Notes: generated from the letters alone by a model not told the origin. A DNA stretch of 64,000 nucleotides from Muricea muricata (GCA_963855995.1 OY979716.1:53448158-53512157), one strand, 5' to 3'; counted from the first letter of the stretch, positions 45,317 through 57,902 are shown. Made by a program: numbers and translations.

Positions 45317-47058
45317 AAACGACTAACAAAGGACACTACCCAAATCAAAGCAGACACCAAACTACTGGTCCCAGCAGACAAAACAACAAATTTTTACCGT
45401 CTTGACTCTTACTCATACAATCAACTCATGCACACTGCTATAACGAAGTCATACAAGAAAGCGCCAAGCAACACCACCAACAAAATAATATCAGAGGAGA
45501 AAAAGATCGCCAAAAATCTCAACCTAAGTAACAGAATCGACGCATTAGCAGCCAAGAACGCATTTGTGACTCTGAAAGACCACAAGCCAAATTTTCAGAA
45601 CCATCCAACCTGTAGACTAATAAACCCGACCAAGTCCGAGATCGGTGTCATCAGCAAGAAAATCTTACAACGGATGAACTCAAATATTGTCACTGCCACC
45701 CAATTGAACCAGTGGAAAAACACTAGCTCAATCATTGAATGGTTCAAAAAGATTCCAAACAAACCCCAATACTCATTCGTCACCTTCGACATCGTCGATT
45801 TTTACCCCTCCATATCAGAAGATCTCCTTACCGAAGCCCTCGAATTCGGATCACAGTATGATCATATAACCGACGAAGAAAAATCCATTATAATCAAAGC
45901 CAAAAAGTCCCTACTTTTTAACGGAAATACTACGTGGTGCAAGAAAACGTCAAATTCGTTGTTCGATGTGACCATGGGCAGCTTTGATGGTGCTGAGACT
46001 TGCGAACTTGTTGGCTCGTACATACTATCAAAACTAACCCCAAAACTAGGACACAACATTGGCCTTTACAGAGATGATGGACTAGCCGCATTCGACAAAA
46101 CACCGAGAGAGATTGAGAACATAAAGAAATACATTTGTACAACCTTCAGTGAGCACAACCTGAAACTAACAATCGAGGCGAACAAGAAACGTGTTGATTA
46201 TCTTGACATTACGCTCGATCTGATTTCTGAAAGCTACAAACCATTCATGAAGCCCGGTAACGTCCCCCAGTATGTCCATCGCAACAGTAACCACCCTCCT
46301 CCTATAATCCGTAGCATACCTGAAAACATCAACACGAGACTTTCCAACATTTCTTCCGACAAGAGCGCCTTTGACTCTGCCATACCACCTTACCAAGAAG
46401 CCCTCAAGCGAAGCGGTTACGACTACAATCTAAATTACAAACCACATCAACCCAAACCCAAACGACCCAGGACCAGAAATGTCACGTGGTTCAACCCTCC
46501 CTACAATGCCAGTGTTTCTACAAATATTGGCAGCAAGTTCCTAAGGATCATTGACAAATGTTTCCCACCTACTCACCCCTTACGGAAAATATGCAACAGG
46601 AACACACTGAAACTCAGCTACAGCTGCATGCCAAACGTCCCTACCATTATATCTTCCCACAACAAGCACCTGCTCACCGAAACCCAGCCCAACACAACCT
46701 CCGTGGACAACTGCAACTGCCGTAACAAAGATACCTGCCCACTGCCTGGGAAATGCCAAACCAATGGAGTTGTTTATCAAGCAACGGTAAAAAGAATTGA
46801 TAACCAAGAAGAGCAGACGTACGTGGGTATAACCGAAGGCGCGTTTAAAACGAGGTACAACAACCACACAAATTCATTCCGAGATCCAAAACACCAGAAC
46901 AGAACTGTCCTAAGTAAATACATTTGGAAATTAAAGGACTCTAAGATCGACTTCGCTGTGTCATGGAAAATTATCAAGAAATGCAGAGGATACTCCAGTC
47001 ATACAAAGAAATGTAATTTATGTCCACATGAAAAGTACTTAATCATTTGCCATCCAAA
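43868..47058. repeat. Head-to-head inverted repeat of two PLE copies (arms 1,449 bp)
   Basis: Left arm 43868-45316 and right arm 45610-47058 have equal length, with only scattered substitutions (about six amino-acid differences noticed). The 293-bp spacer (45317-45609) is the extra 5' part of the right copy. Confidence 0.92.
45317..47058 (+). pseudogene. Penelope-like element, right copy, truncated at both ends
   Basis: It starts inside the RT N-terminal region with KADTKLLVPADKTTNFYRLD and KNAFVTLKDHK. It then carries the same RT motifs as the left copy (DIVDFYPSIS, MGSFDGAETCELVG, GLYRDDGLA) and the GIY-YIG block. After YLIICHP it leaves the element: the last 32 codons or so of the PLE tail are replaced by unrelated sequence, and the frame runs to 47122. 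In the same phase the open frame also extends upstream to 45134, but that part is antisense of the left copy. It is 5' longer by 293 bp and 3' shorter than its partner. Confidence 0.88.
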
Positions 47059-47202
47059 TGAAGTGACTCAAGTTTGTCTTCTTTGTTATATCCTCTCTAC
47101 CTCGATATATATATATACATAATTTAAATGATGACTGGCCTGCCAACGAATAAGCTACTTGTCTGGAGGATCCACAGGATACACGACGCTTGTATGAGTA
47201 GA

Positions 47203-47385
47203 ATAAGTATAAAAGATGAACGCAAACTCCAGAAAGATAAAATATAGTTATTTGTAAACAGACGTTTTGCCCGTTTGGGCTTCTTCAGTGTTATATACAA
47301 ACTTCAAACTGAACGGGCGAAACGTCTGTTTACAAATAATTATATTTTATCTTTCTGGAGTTCGCGTTCATCTTTTATACTTATA
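47203..47385. repeat. 74-bp inverted repeat holding two broken hammerheads
   Basis: Left arm (47203-47276) and right arm (47312-47385) mirror each other (AAAGATGAACGC ... GTAAACAGACGTTTTGCCCG). On the minus strand, the left arm plus spacer gives CTGAAGA (47282-47288), stem II GCCC-AAAC-GGGC, AAAAC where GAAAC is expected, and GTC then TGTTTAC. TGTT and TACAAA can pair upstream as stem I. On the + strand the right arm has CTGA, then GGGC-GAAAC-GTC-TGTTTAC, with the 5' half of stem II deleted. Position 7 (A for T) is tolerated; the G12 change and the deletion should inactivate each motif. Confidence 0.75.
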
Positions 47386-47386
47386 T

Positions 47387-47670
<284 letters not shown>

Positions 47671-47719
47671 CACCTCCTTCTTAAGAAATTTATTGCAATA
47701 AAAAATTTACCAGTGTTCA

Positions 47720-49792
47720 TTACCTGCTAGGGTCTGGTGGCGTTTCAACTGAGGTAAATCCTAGAGGAAGCACTCGATTAGTGACAATATACTCTCCAAA
47801 CAGGTTGGGAAGTTTCCATTTACTAGTATGCTTGGGTAGTCTGCATGCCCGTGGTTGTTGGACTGCCATGCCAGGGTGGTAATAAAGGTCTTGAAACTTT
47901 TGTGTTAGAAATTTGGCTGCTTTTTCTTTCAACTTTGTTGTAGTGACGTCTTTGGAATACAGCAAACATAACTCAGCAGTGGACCAAGGATTGGCAGAAA
48001 AGTTCATACTTGTTACACTTGAACATTTGAGTAGATGCTCAAAACTAGTGGGGTATAATTGTCAAGGAGGTTTAAGAGTGTTAGAAATTCAATGTCCTTG
48101 CATTTATGGAAGATTAATAAAATCATGTCACGTATAAGTGTCCATCCCCCATAGATTACTTCTAATAATAATGATATTCTCCATGGCTTTGGCTTCTTTG
48201 CCAACTTTGGTTTTTTTCCAAATAGGAAGGATTACAGATCAGCAAATACTTGGTGGAAATTCAGCAGAGAGTGTTCTCTGGCATTCAGTGAAATATGCAA
48301 TGGACCAATGAATGGAACAACATTCTTCAGAGCTGAGGGTACTAAAGGATCACTGGAGTAAATCAACTGACGGAGGAAGAATTGCATGGGCCAATCGCCA
48401 ACAAAAGGAGCAAAGTTGTATGCTTTCAACAAGTCAAGTTGTATGCTGTCAACAAGTTTGGTGTTGTCCATGGCTCTTATCTGCTGAATCTCAGTTTGTT
48501 GATAGTCATGGACAAGGATTCGTCGCCTTTCGGCTTCGGGATCGAAGTATTTGGCCAGTACTCAATCAGGCAAGTTTTTAACACATGGATTTGAAAGAAT
48601 GGACAAGTTGCCGCAAAACGAAGCTCTTGACATTTGCAATCTCAACAGGGGACTTGGGTATGACATTATTTCCATAATGTGGGATTGCCTTCACATTTGG
48701 GAAAACTTTTAGCAGAAGAGTGGTCATGTGAATTGCTTGTGTCTGGGTCTTTGCCTCAGGTCGGTGTTGTGTAGGTATGTTATGATAATCATCAATACAA
48801 AAGATGATGAGCTGGTTCTTCTCAATTGCTGATTCAATAAAGGTAAGAACACTACTTGAATGAGTGGATGATGGTGATTTTGCCAAAACTTTAACAGTTT
48901 GTGGGTCAGCAGCAATACCAAGATTTCGGAGCAATTCAAGTCCTTGCTTAGTAATATTAAACTGTTGAAGAGTTCGAGATAGAGCTACTTGAAATGTATT
49001 TGATTTTTGCGATTGGGAGTACATCATGATATAAATTATTACCATTGTTCGGATACCACTTAGATGTTTACGTTCTTCAGACATGTTGTCAGAGTATATG
49101 GCATCTCTTATGCACTTATAAAGATTATGGGCACCAGCATCACGGCATATTTTTTCAAATATTTGAGGATCCAGTTCTGGCTGGATTAATTTTTAAATGA
49201 AAGATCTGATTTTGAAGATGTAATCCTTGAAATCAGGACAAAGGGATGCTTTCTTAACTACTGCCTCATATTCTTCTTTTTTAAGGAAAACACCATCGGC
49301 TGTTTGGCACTCTTTGTCTGCAACTTGTTTGGATTCTTCACTGATGTCAACTGTTTGGCTTGGTGAAATCAAAGTTATGGTACTGGAGTTACTTAATTGG
49401 CTATCAGGTGTTTGTTCCAAGTTATTTGAGGTGATTTGACTTAGGCTTAGTGTCGTAGATGAATTCGCACTGTTTGTTGAGCCACTGCTTAATTGGCAGT
49501 TGCTTTGCTGATTATTACTTTCCCCTGATGTTTGGCTTGTTATAATGTCAATGTCATCAGTTGTTGTTTGCAGCATTTCAGGCTAAATGCATAATGAAAT
49601 TGTGCGTTTTAGTGTGTGTATTGCATGAAAATATCTTTGGCCTGTAACCCTAATGGCCCAGAGAAAAGAAATTGTTAGGCAATGTGTTGTATCAAAATTA
49701 AACTGCAGCATTTCAGTATTTGTACATACCTGTCTTTCTACTTTTAGGCCGTGGGCCACTAACGATTTTCGTTTAACGACGTTGCCCAAATT
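47720..49792 (-). pseudogene. Decayed multi-copy cnidarian-type gene of unknown function
   Basis: On the minus strand a small exon piece (GNVVKRKSLVAHGLKVERQ, to 49731) precedes a GTATGT donor. An acceptor near 49579 opens a Ser/Thr/Gln-rich exon with ESKQVADKECQTADGVFLKK. It meets TAA at 49193 but continues in the same phase (LIQPELDPQIFEKICRDAG), through IEKNQLIIFCIDDYHNIPTQ and LKVFPNVKAIPHYGNNVIPK. After a frameshift near 48580 come AMDNTKLVDSIQLDL and FVGDWPMQFFLRQL. Another phase holds GWTLIRDMILLIF and LLDNYTPLVLSIYS. The C-terminus reads KWKLPNLFGEYIVTNRVLPL and stops at 47720. One nonsense codon and at least two frameshifts are seen. I recall similar multi-copy proteins in cnidarian genomes and suspect a mobile-element origin, but no function is known to me. 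Confidence 0.55.
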
Positions 49793-51886
49793 TGCAGAAT
49801 AAAATATTTCGATAGAGACTTACGTTTTGAACTGTGCTGAATTCAATTCTTCTTGTTCCCAAGTCTGAAACCCCGCAGTTTTTGTTTAAAATAGCATTGA
49901 ATATTCATATTTTGAAATTTGAATATAGAATAAGCCGCCATTGTTCTATTAAAAACACATCGTTCAACAATCCGATATTTGGTACCAGTCTCTCCTGCAA
50001 TGTAATATAAAAATAACCTCGAAGCTCCTTTTGATGTATAGTTTTTTATAACGCTCGGAATGTAAACATACGCAACTGAAAATGGCACAACAAAAATCTA
50101 CATTTTTAGACTGAATCTTACTGGGCATTTCAGATCGAATGAGACAAAAAGTGCTGGTACAGTATTGCTCAATACTGGGAAAATTTGCGCTGATTCTCAG
50201 AGAAATTTCATAAGCGCGCGCGCACTGTACTTGCAGTAGAAAATTTCTGAACGGATGACCAAAATTTACCGTATGGGTTCAAACTCATTTTCTCATTCCT
50301 CAACAAAACACGTGAAAAAAATGCCGTTTTTGAAAGTGTTTTAAAGCGACAAATTTTGACAGATTTTATCCAGAAGGAGTTAGCGACTTTCGCCAAGCTT
50401 TGTTTGACTACGCAATAAACAATGTTTCTGCTGTGTTCCACCCTACGACTCACAACCCATATATGTACGTACCTGTAAACTTTAACTTGTGAAAGGCTAG
50501 TGAAAAGCTTTATGTGAAAGCCTGCTGTGAAGTTGTATATAACAATTAACACATCAATTCACTGTTTTACGAAAGTCTAGCTTGCATGTCCCACTTTGGT
50601 TCCCAGCAGGCGGACCGCGTCTTAGCAGATATCTTGTACATCAATACGTCTTTAGCGATCATAAATGCACCTGATCCTGCTGAACGTGGATGGGTTATCG
50701 ACACTGACGGCGAAATTGAGCTCAAGTGGATGCCAGTTGATGCAGCGCCAGAGAAATTGCTTCAGTTTGTAAATTGCAGGTCCAAGACATGATGTGAATC
50801 TAATAGATGTGGCTGTAAGCAAGCCAATTTACATTGTTCTGAACTTTGCAAGTGTGAAAATTGCAGCAACAGATCCCAAGACTCAGAAAAGAAAGAAGAC
50901 ATGATCAATAGTAACTACGAGGATGAAAATCATGAGCGATGATGAATAATCCAGTCCGACGTTAGTTTACGTGCATTCGCACCCCGCCTAAAGACGTATT
51001 GATTTACAACATCTCTGCTAAGACGTGCTCCGCCTGCTAGGAACCAAAGTGCAAGCTAGACTTTCGTAAAACAGTGAATTGACGTCTCATATACAACTTC
51101 ACAGCAGACTTTCACTAAAAGCTTTTCACTGGTCTTTCACAAGTTAAAGTTTACACTGTACGTACATATATGGGTTGTGAGTCGTAGGGGGAAACACAAC
51201 AGAAACATTGTTCATTGCGTAAAGTCTAAGCTTGGCGAAAGTCGCTAACTCCTTCTGGATAAAATCTGTCGCTTTAAAACACTTTGGAAAACAGCATTTT
51301 TTTCACGTGTTTTGTTGAGGAATGGGAAAATGAGTTTGAACCCATACGGTAAATTTTGGTCATCCGTTCAGAAATTTTCTACTGCAATAGTACTGTGCGC
51401 GCGCGCTTATGAAACTTCTCTGAGAATCAACGCAAATTTTTCCAGTATTGAGCAATACTGTACTCAGCACTTTTTATCTCAATCGATCTGTAATGCCCAA
51501 TACGATTCAGTCTAAAAATGTAGATTTTTGTTGTGCTATTTTCAGTTGCGTATATTTACATTCCGAGCGTAATAAAATACTATACATCAAAAGGAGCTTC
51601 GAGGCTATTTTATATCACATTGCGGGAGAGACTGGTACCAAACATCGCATTGTTGAACGATGTGTTTTTAATAGAACAATGGCGGCTTATTCTATATTTA
51701 AATTTCAAAACATGAATATTCAATGCTATTTTACACAAAAACTGCGGGGTTTCAGACTTGGGAACAAGAAGAATTGAATTCAGCACAGTTCAAAACGTAA
51801 GTCTATGTCGAAATATTTCATTCTGCATATTTGGGCAACGCAATTGCTTTTCCAGACGATTTTCCCGTGGTCGGCCCACAGCCTAT
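49745..51886. repeat. 2.1-kb imperfect palindrome, arms ~0.9 kb
   Basis: Left arm 49745-50662 is mirrored by right arm 50990-51886, with a spacer of about 330 bp. Matching anchors include TTGTTCCCAAGTCTGAAACC with its mirror, GCATTGAATATTCATATTTTG with its mirror near 51715, and TTCCCAGCAGGCGGA against TCCGCCTGCTAGGAA. The arms differ at many points and carry small indels. The left outer end overlaps the first exon piece of the neighbouring pseudogene. Confidence 0.85.
50586..50960 (+). pseudogene. Cys-rich C-terminal tail fragment in the palindrome core
   Basis: The frame reads DILYINTSLAIINAPDPAER, then KLLQFVNCRSKT, a TGA, and continues in phase as CESNRCGCKQANLHCSELCK, CENC and an acidic tail. 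The C-x-C and C-x4-C spacing resembles the Cys-rich tails of many cnidarian multi-copy proteins. Its 5' end lies in the left arm of the palindrome. One nonsense codon breaks it. Confidence 0.5.
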
Positions 51887-52263
51887 TTGATTTTTAGTTC
51901 ATCAGCCTGATTATTTGACAGAAGTCTAGAAAATTTTCGTTTTTTGAAACACTCGTTGAGACATGTTGTGCAAAGATTTTTTATGCCATGACCAGGAGTT
52001 GATTCTTTTCCCATCTCTTGTTCGATGTATTTTTCAAAAATAGTGCCAACAGTGACCAAACCACGGGCTCGAAGGTTTACAAGCTTTTCGTCTTCTCGTT
52101 TTGACCACGTTTGGTGAAAAGGATTGCTGCATGTTTTTTGAAATCGTGGCATTTTGCTAGTGTTTTTGTTTAAGCTAATATTTTGACTCGAAAAAGGAAG
52201 AGTTTTGCTGTAAAAAGCGCGCGATAATTTTAATACATTATACGAATATGTTCGCGTACACAA
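51883..52263 (-). CDS. Hypothetical small protein or first exon
   Basis: A 126-codon open frame has an internal ATG near 52150 that begins MPRFQKTCSNPFHQTWSKRE. It contains four Cys (CSNPF, LCTTCLNEC) and many charged residues, and ends SNNQADELKIK-stop at 51883, exactly where the palindrome begins. It may be the first coding exon of the decayed gene at 47.7-49.8 kb, separated from it by the palindrome insertion. No domain is recognised. Confidence 0.35.
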   Translation of the reverse strand: MCTRTYSYNVLKLSRAFYSKTLPFSSQNISLNKNTSKMPRFQKTCSNPFHQTWSKREDEKLVNLRARGLVTVGTIFEKYIEQEMGKESTPGHGIKNLCTTCLNECFKKRKFSRLLSNNQADELKIK

Positions 52264-52459
52264 TATAGCTGTTTGTGTGATATTTCCCCTGTTTTTTGCA
52301 ATGAATTCGATTTAGGATATCGTTAAACTTGCATATTTTATGATCTTCGCTATAGTTTCGTTGTTTTAAGAGGAGATTTTTTAGAAAGTCGCGTATTTTT
52401 TGCGAAAACCGCTCAAAACTTAGCGACCAAGCCTTCGCGAAAAAATGCTCTGCCGCCAT

Positions 52460-53639
<1,180 letters not shown>

Positions 53640-54740
53640 AATGTGTTTTTATCATTTAAAATACAATGACCAAATTGATTTGAAAGGAACATGAGTCATG
53701 ATTGTTGATGTGGACAGTACCTGTTAATGGTAGCACTCAGACATAATTTGGTTGGTTTTAAAAATCATAAAAAACGGCCTTCGACCGCGCACTCAGATTT
53801 TGACCAAAACATATTTTTTGTACACTTGCATACCCCTGCCTTAATGTGAAAAACAATTTAGCTTGTTCAGGTTTAGTTCTGGGGTTTATTTTAACCTGTG
53901 AAATTTAGGTAAAGCAGTATAAGGACAACCCCAATTTGAGCAGATATACTAACATGATATAAACACCCAGGATTGCACTAAAAATCTTTCAAAATCAAAT
54001 ATGAGTTTGAACTTGAGAAAAATAGTTGAAAATGTTTATATTTTTAAAATACAATGACTGAAATAATTTGAAAGGAACATGAACCATGAATGTTGGTGTG
54101 GACAGTACCTGTAATGGTAGCACCTGGCATAATTTGGTTGGTTTTAAAAATCGTAAAAAATGGCCTTCGACCGCGCACTCAGATTTTGACCAAAACATAT
54201 TTTTTGTAGACTTAAATACCTGTGGCTTAATGTGAAAAACAATTTAGCTTGTTCAGGTTTAGTTTTAGGGCTCATTTTAACCTGTGAAGTTCAGGTTGAG
54301 CATTACAGAAATAACCCCAATTTGACCAGATATACTAACATGATATAAACACCCAGGATTGCATATTAAACATCTTTCAAAATCAAATATTCATGAGTTT
54401 GAACTTGAGAAAAATAGTTGAAAATATGTTTATATTGTTTAAAATACAAGGACTGAATTAATTTGAAAGGAACATGAATCATGAATGTTGGTGTGGACAG
54501 TACCTGTTAATGGTAACAGATATTGGACAGTTTTGAAATCATGAAAAAGGCCTTGGACCGCGCACTCAGATTTTGACCAAAACATTTTTTTTATAGACTT
54601 ACATATCCCTGGCTTAATGTGAAAGACAATTTAGCTTGTTCAGACAGAGTTATGGGGTAATTTTGACGTTCACGTGTATTTGATGATTATGCAAATTTCA
54701 CAAAAGCAGCAAAAAGTAATTTAAAGGCCATATGATGCGC
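53640..54740. repeat. Tandem repeat of ~390-bp units, almost three copies
   Basis: The phrase TTTGAAAGGAACATGA recurs near 53680, 54069 and 54466 (spacing about 388 and 397 bp). Each time it is followed by GGTGTGGACAGTACCTG-like and CGCGCACTCAGATTTTGACC sequence. The units differ by small indels. No coding content is recognised. Confidence 0.85.
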
Positions 54741-55545
54741 AAATCTCAATTTTTGAACAATCAGGACATTTCCAAAGTGTTTAGAGATGAAATACTTTTA
54801 CAGTATTAGCATATGAGCAAAAATCAGATTTTCTGAGATACAAATATTATGATGAACAATTCTACAACGAAATTTATTAACATGCAAATATTGTCAATCA
54901 CTTGGCCAATGACGTCCTCCGAACAGTGAATTTATCAGTTTTAATCTTTCAATAATTGTTCTGTATCGTGAAAAAGCATTTTATGAACTAGATTTCCAAA
55001 TGAAATAGGGATATAAATGTAATATCTTACCTTCCACGTTCCATACTACCATAAGTAAATCAAACTCGTATCCTTATGACGGCAACATTCACACCAGTAA
55101 GACTTGATTTTCATCCATTCATATCAACGAAAAGCCTAATACTTTTTACCATGGATTGTTAATCATTTGTTCAAAACATTTCTCATTTTTTCCATCATTT
55201 GCCCATGTAAAAAGCACTCAAAAAACCTTCGAAAGGAACACGCCGCCATCTTGTAAATGCGAATATCAATCCGTGCGATCTGATTGGTTTTGAGCAAACA
55301 ATACGCGATTCTGTAAAAAATCTCCTCTTAAATCTTTTTTAAGTACATAAAGTATTTTTCATTCGTATTGTCCAACACTTCGCACGCGTCAAAACTCGAT
55401 TATTTAAAAATAAATATCTCGCGTTCTAGAACAAATGTAAAAAATCCCCCCGGTAAAGTTTCAGAAAAAGGCCATTTTATAAGGATTTGTGAATCTCAAA
55501 GTGAAAAGGTAAATATCGAATGGTGCGGATGGCTTAGAAACACGT

Positions 55546-56119
55546 CTGCCTCGTACCCGGCGTCCCCGATATATACATTACATGAAGTATTGCAGTAATT
55601 AGGCAAGCGCAAAAAGGTTTGTGGGACGATTTCTTGCAAGTTGCGCTATTACTCGGTTTTTTTAGTTTTTTAAAAGCTCTTTTCAATTGTATTGACGAAA
55701 TCCGCTCTCAATAGGTTATGCTACGTACGCGTGTTTTTATTATTACTTATTCCAATTCCGCGTGGCCTATGACCTTTTATATACAGCATGATTGAAAAAA
55801 TACCAAGATGTCAACACTTGACCTCGTTGAAGAAGACTTAAAGGGATTAAATTTGCAAGGTATGTTCAAAACTTTATAAATAATTCATAAGCAAAACACA
55901 AAGGAATTCATTGCTGTGAAGGAGCCTTTAAATGCGATAAATGACTCTATTCTTCTCGGACTTCTCCGCACTCTTTTGCCGCCATGACAGTATACAAGAT
56001 CTGCCAGGCGCTCCTCAAAATGCATTCTTCCCATCATCCACTTCGCGCTTTGTTCGCATTACTCATACTTCATGCGCTATTTACATAAGCCTGATAATAA
56101 GCGCCTGGGTACGAGGCAG
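55546..56119. mobile_element. Mutator-type (MULE) non-autonomous element
   Basis: Inverted ends CTGCCTCGTACCCGGCG and CTGCCTCGTACCCAGGCG are flanked by a 9-bp direct duplication GAAACACGT (55537-55545 and 56120-56128). A 9-bp duplication is characteristic of Mutator elements. The empty site is visible in the related repeat at 42.7 kb. Confidence 0.9.
55808..55860 (+). CDS. Possible first coding exon inside the MULE
   Basis: ATG then STLDLVEEDLKGLNLQ, ending at a good donor (CAAG|GTATGT). It could be a remnant of an element gene or a captured host exon; it is too short to decide. Confidence 0.25.
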
Positions 56120-56309
56120 GAAACACGTACTCTTTTTTCGCTCCTTTTGTTTACATGATATAAATTTAACGTGCTCTGATTGGCTAACATTATTTGCCCT
56201 TGTTTACGACAGTAGTTGCGGAGTAGCAGAAGAAAAAGGTAAGAAAAAAGAAGACGAAGCAAAGACGACGGACTCCTAAAGAAAACTAAGAGAGCCACAG
56301 ACTTAAACG

Positions 56310-56700
56310 ATTCGCTACCTCTTGTAAAAAAGGATTTATAGCTACATAACATCTTTATCACACGTAAATAATTCCTTTGTTTAACACGCTCGTCGCATCG
56401 ATCTTTCTTATGATTCAACAAGAAACATTTATCTGATCGAATGGTACTATTATGTATAGAACCATCTTGTTTTTCCACTTTAAATCTTGTTTCTCTCGAG
56501 ATTACCGTCTGATTATCTGTCTGTACTTCAATATCAGGGTTTCCACAACAAATCGTACACGAGTCGACAACATTTACTAATCCCAGAAGTTCATCTTTTG
56601 TTCGAAATTTATAAGCTTGTACATCCAGGCGAGTCAAAGTGTGTAATACCTCTATCGAGAACTCTAACTGACAATGACCGTTATTACAAACAGTTTTAGA
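56310..56700 (-). CDS. Exon of an unknown Cys-containing protein
   Basis: The minus-strand open frame reads CQLEFSIEVLHTLTRLDVQA, then LLGLVNVVDSCTICCGNPDI, ISRETRFKVEKQDGSIHNST, and IRSDKCFLLNHKKDRCDE up to KQRNYL. The CxxCCGNPD and KDRCDE motifs look conserved and recall multi-copy cnidarian proteins that I cannot name. Codon-like structure fades after about 56310, where an exon may end. The frame continues to 56077 without clear meaning. No partner exon was identified. Confidence 0.4.
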
Positions 56701-57740
56701 TTTACTTATTACTGAATTCTTTGCACATATGCGACCTTGATAGCTTTACCGCCTGTTTATATCAATGCCCATCCAAGGGGTTGACTAGAAATATTAACTG
56801 ATTTCACTTAATATGAAAATATGGTACAGTGTACAAGGGTTTCTGTTTATTTCAATCGGGTCAATTAGTTCACGTGTAGAGTTGGAACAAGTAAGTGTGC
56901 TGCTTATGTTCACCTCTCTCACTGCAACTGGTGCTGCATCACAAGGCCGTTACACAATTTAAAGCACTTGTTGCATCCTCAAGTAATGCATTTTTACTAT
57001 GCAAACTTTTCTAAACGTAAAAATATAGTGACGAAAAATCTCAGAAATCCATGGGTCTGGGCATCAAACTAATTTTTGTTATTTTTTAGAATTTACAAAA
57101 ATTGTATCGCACTACAGTTACAAGTAGCTATCCTATATTCAGGAGGACCCTTATTGCACTTTCATTGCCAGTACTAGTTTCCAGGGTGAAAGCAGGTAGT
57201 GCACGCATATACCTCTGAAAAACTATTATCCTGAAATTACTATGATTTGCGAAAATATTGGTAAAAAGTAAATTGTTTTTTTTCGATGTGTTAGAGGATC
57301 TAGTCCAGTTTCGAAATTAATGTTAAAGCTCTTGTGGAATGAACAATCTCACTCTCAGAAAATTTTCTATCCACGATCACGCTTGGTGATTGTCAAACTT
57401 TTTTTATTGTTTGGTTTGGTTTTAGGTACCAGTCATTCTATGGCGTGGATTAGAATCCCACCGCTGTCAGTTACGTTTTATTTATGGACCCTCACCTGTA
57501 AGACGTGTCATGCTGTTTCATTGAAGTTATTATGTGGGATGTGGCAAGTTGTTCAATGGCAGTTGCTATAGATTAAGTAACCCTCGCCTTGCATGTTGGT
57601 CTGGTATAGAAACAGTATATTAAAAGTTCTTTTGTCAAAAAGTAATTTCGAACATGCATATCAAAATTGAAATAAAATTTAAAAATTGGGGTTTTTATGC
57701 CACAATTGCATAGTTTGAAAAACATGCAGAAAAGAATACG
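56701..57740. other. Unannotated stretch
   Basis: Open frames here (for example 57320-57571 +) show no family resemblance. I see no repeat structure. Confidence 0.4.
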
Positions 57741-57810
57741 ACCCCAGCAGGATTCCAGCCTGCAATCTTCGGATCCAAACTGAGACGCTTTATCCATTAG
57801 GCCACGAGGC
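57741..57810 (-). tRNA. tRNA-Arg-derived pseudogene
   Basis: The minus strand begins GCCTCGTGGCCTAATGGATA, matching the 5' half of animal tRNA-Arg, and continues with GAAGATTGCAGG. The anticodon stem is mismatched, the anticodon loop reads GTTTGGA (TTG at the anticodon), the T loop is altered (GGCTGGAATCC) and the acceptor arm pairs poorly. It is therefore a dead copy or a SINE-like remnant. Confidence 0.5.
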
Positions 57811-57902
57811 TATCATTGCGCCGCAAATTTATTTACTAACCACGATCACGAATGATGATGGTTCTACTTTTTTGATTATTTTCCACTTCTTTTCGTACAA
57901 AT

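Larger units (their letters stand above)
55370..56210 (-). repeat. Dispersed repeat, copy 2, split by an insertion
   Basis: Parts 55370-55545 and 56120-56205 together mirror 42590-42890. They are separated by the 574-bp Mutator-type element. Confidence 0.8.

Noticed and set aside
43949..46977. Short open frames antisense to the two PLE copies
   Set aside because: They mirror each other on the two arms and are shadows of the reverse transcriptase frame.
52238..52459. Open frame starting MAAEHFFAKAW on the minus strand
   Set aside because: No family resemblance, and it runs into sequence that looks like spacer.
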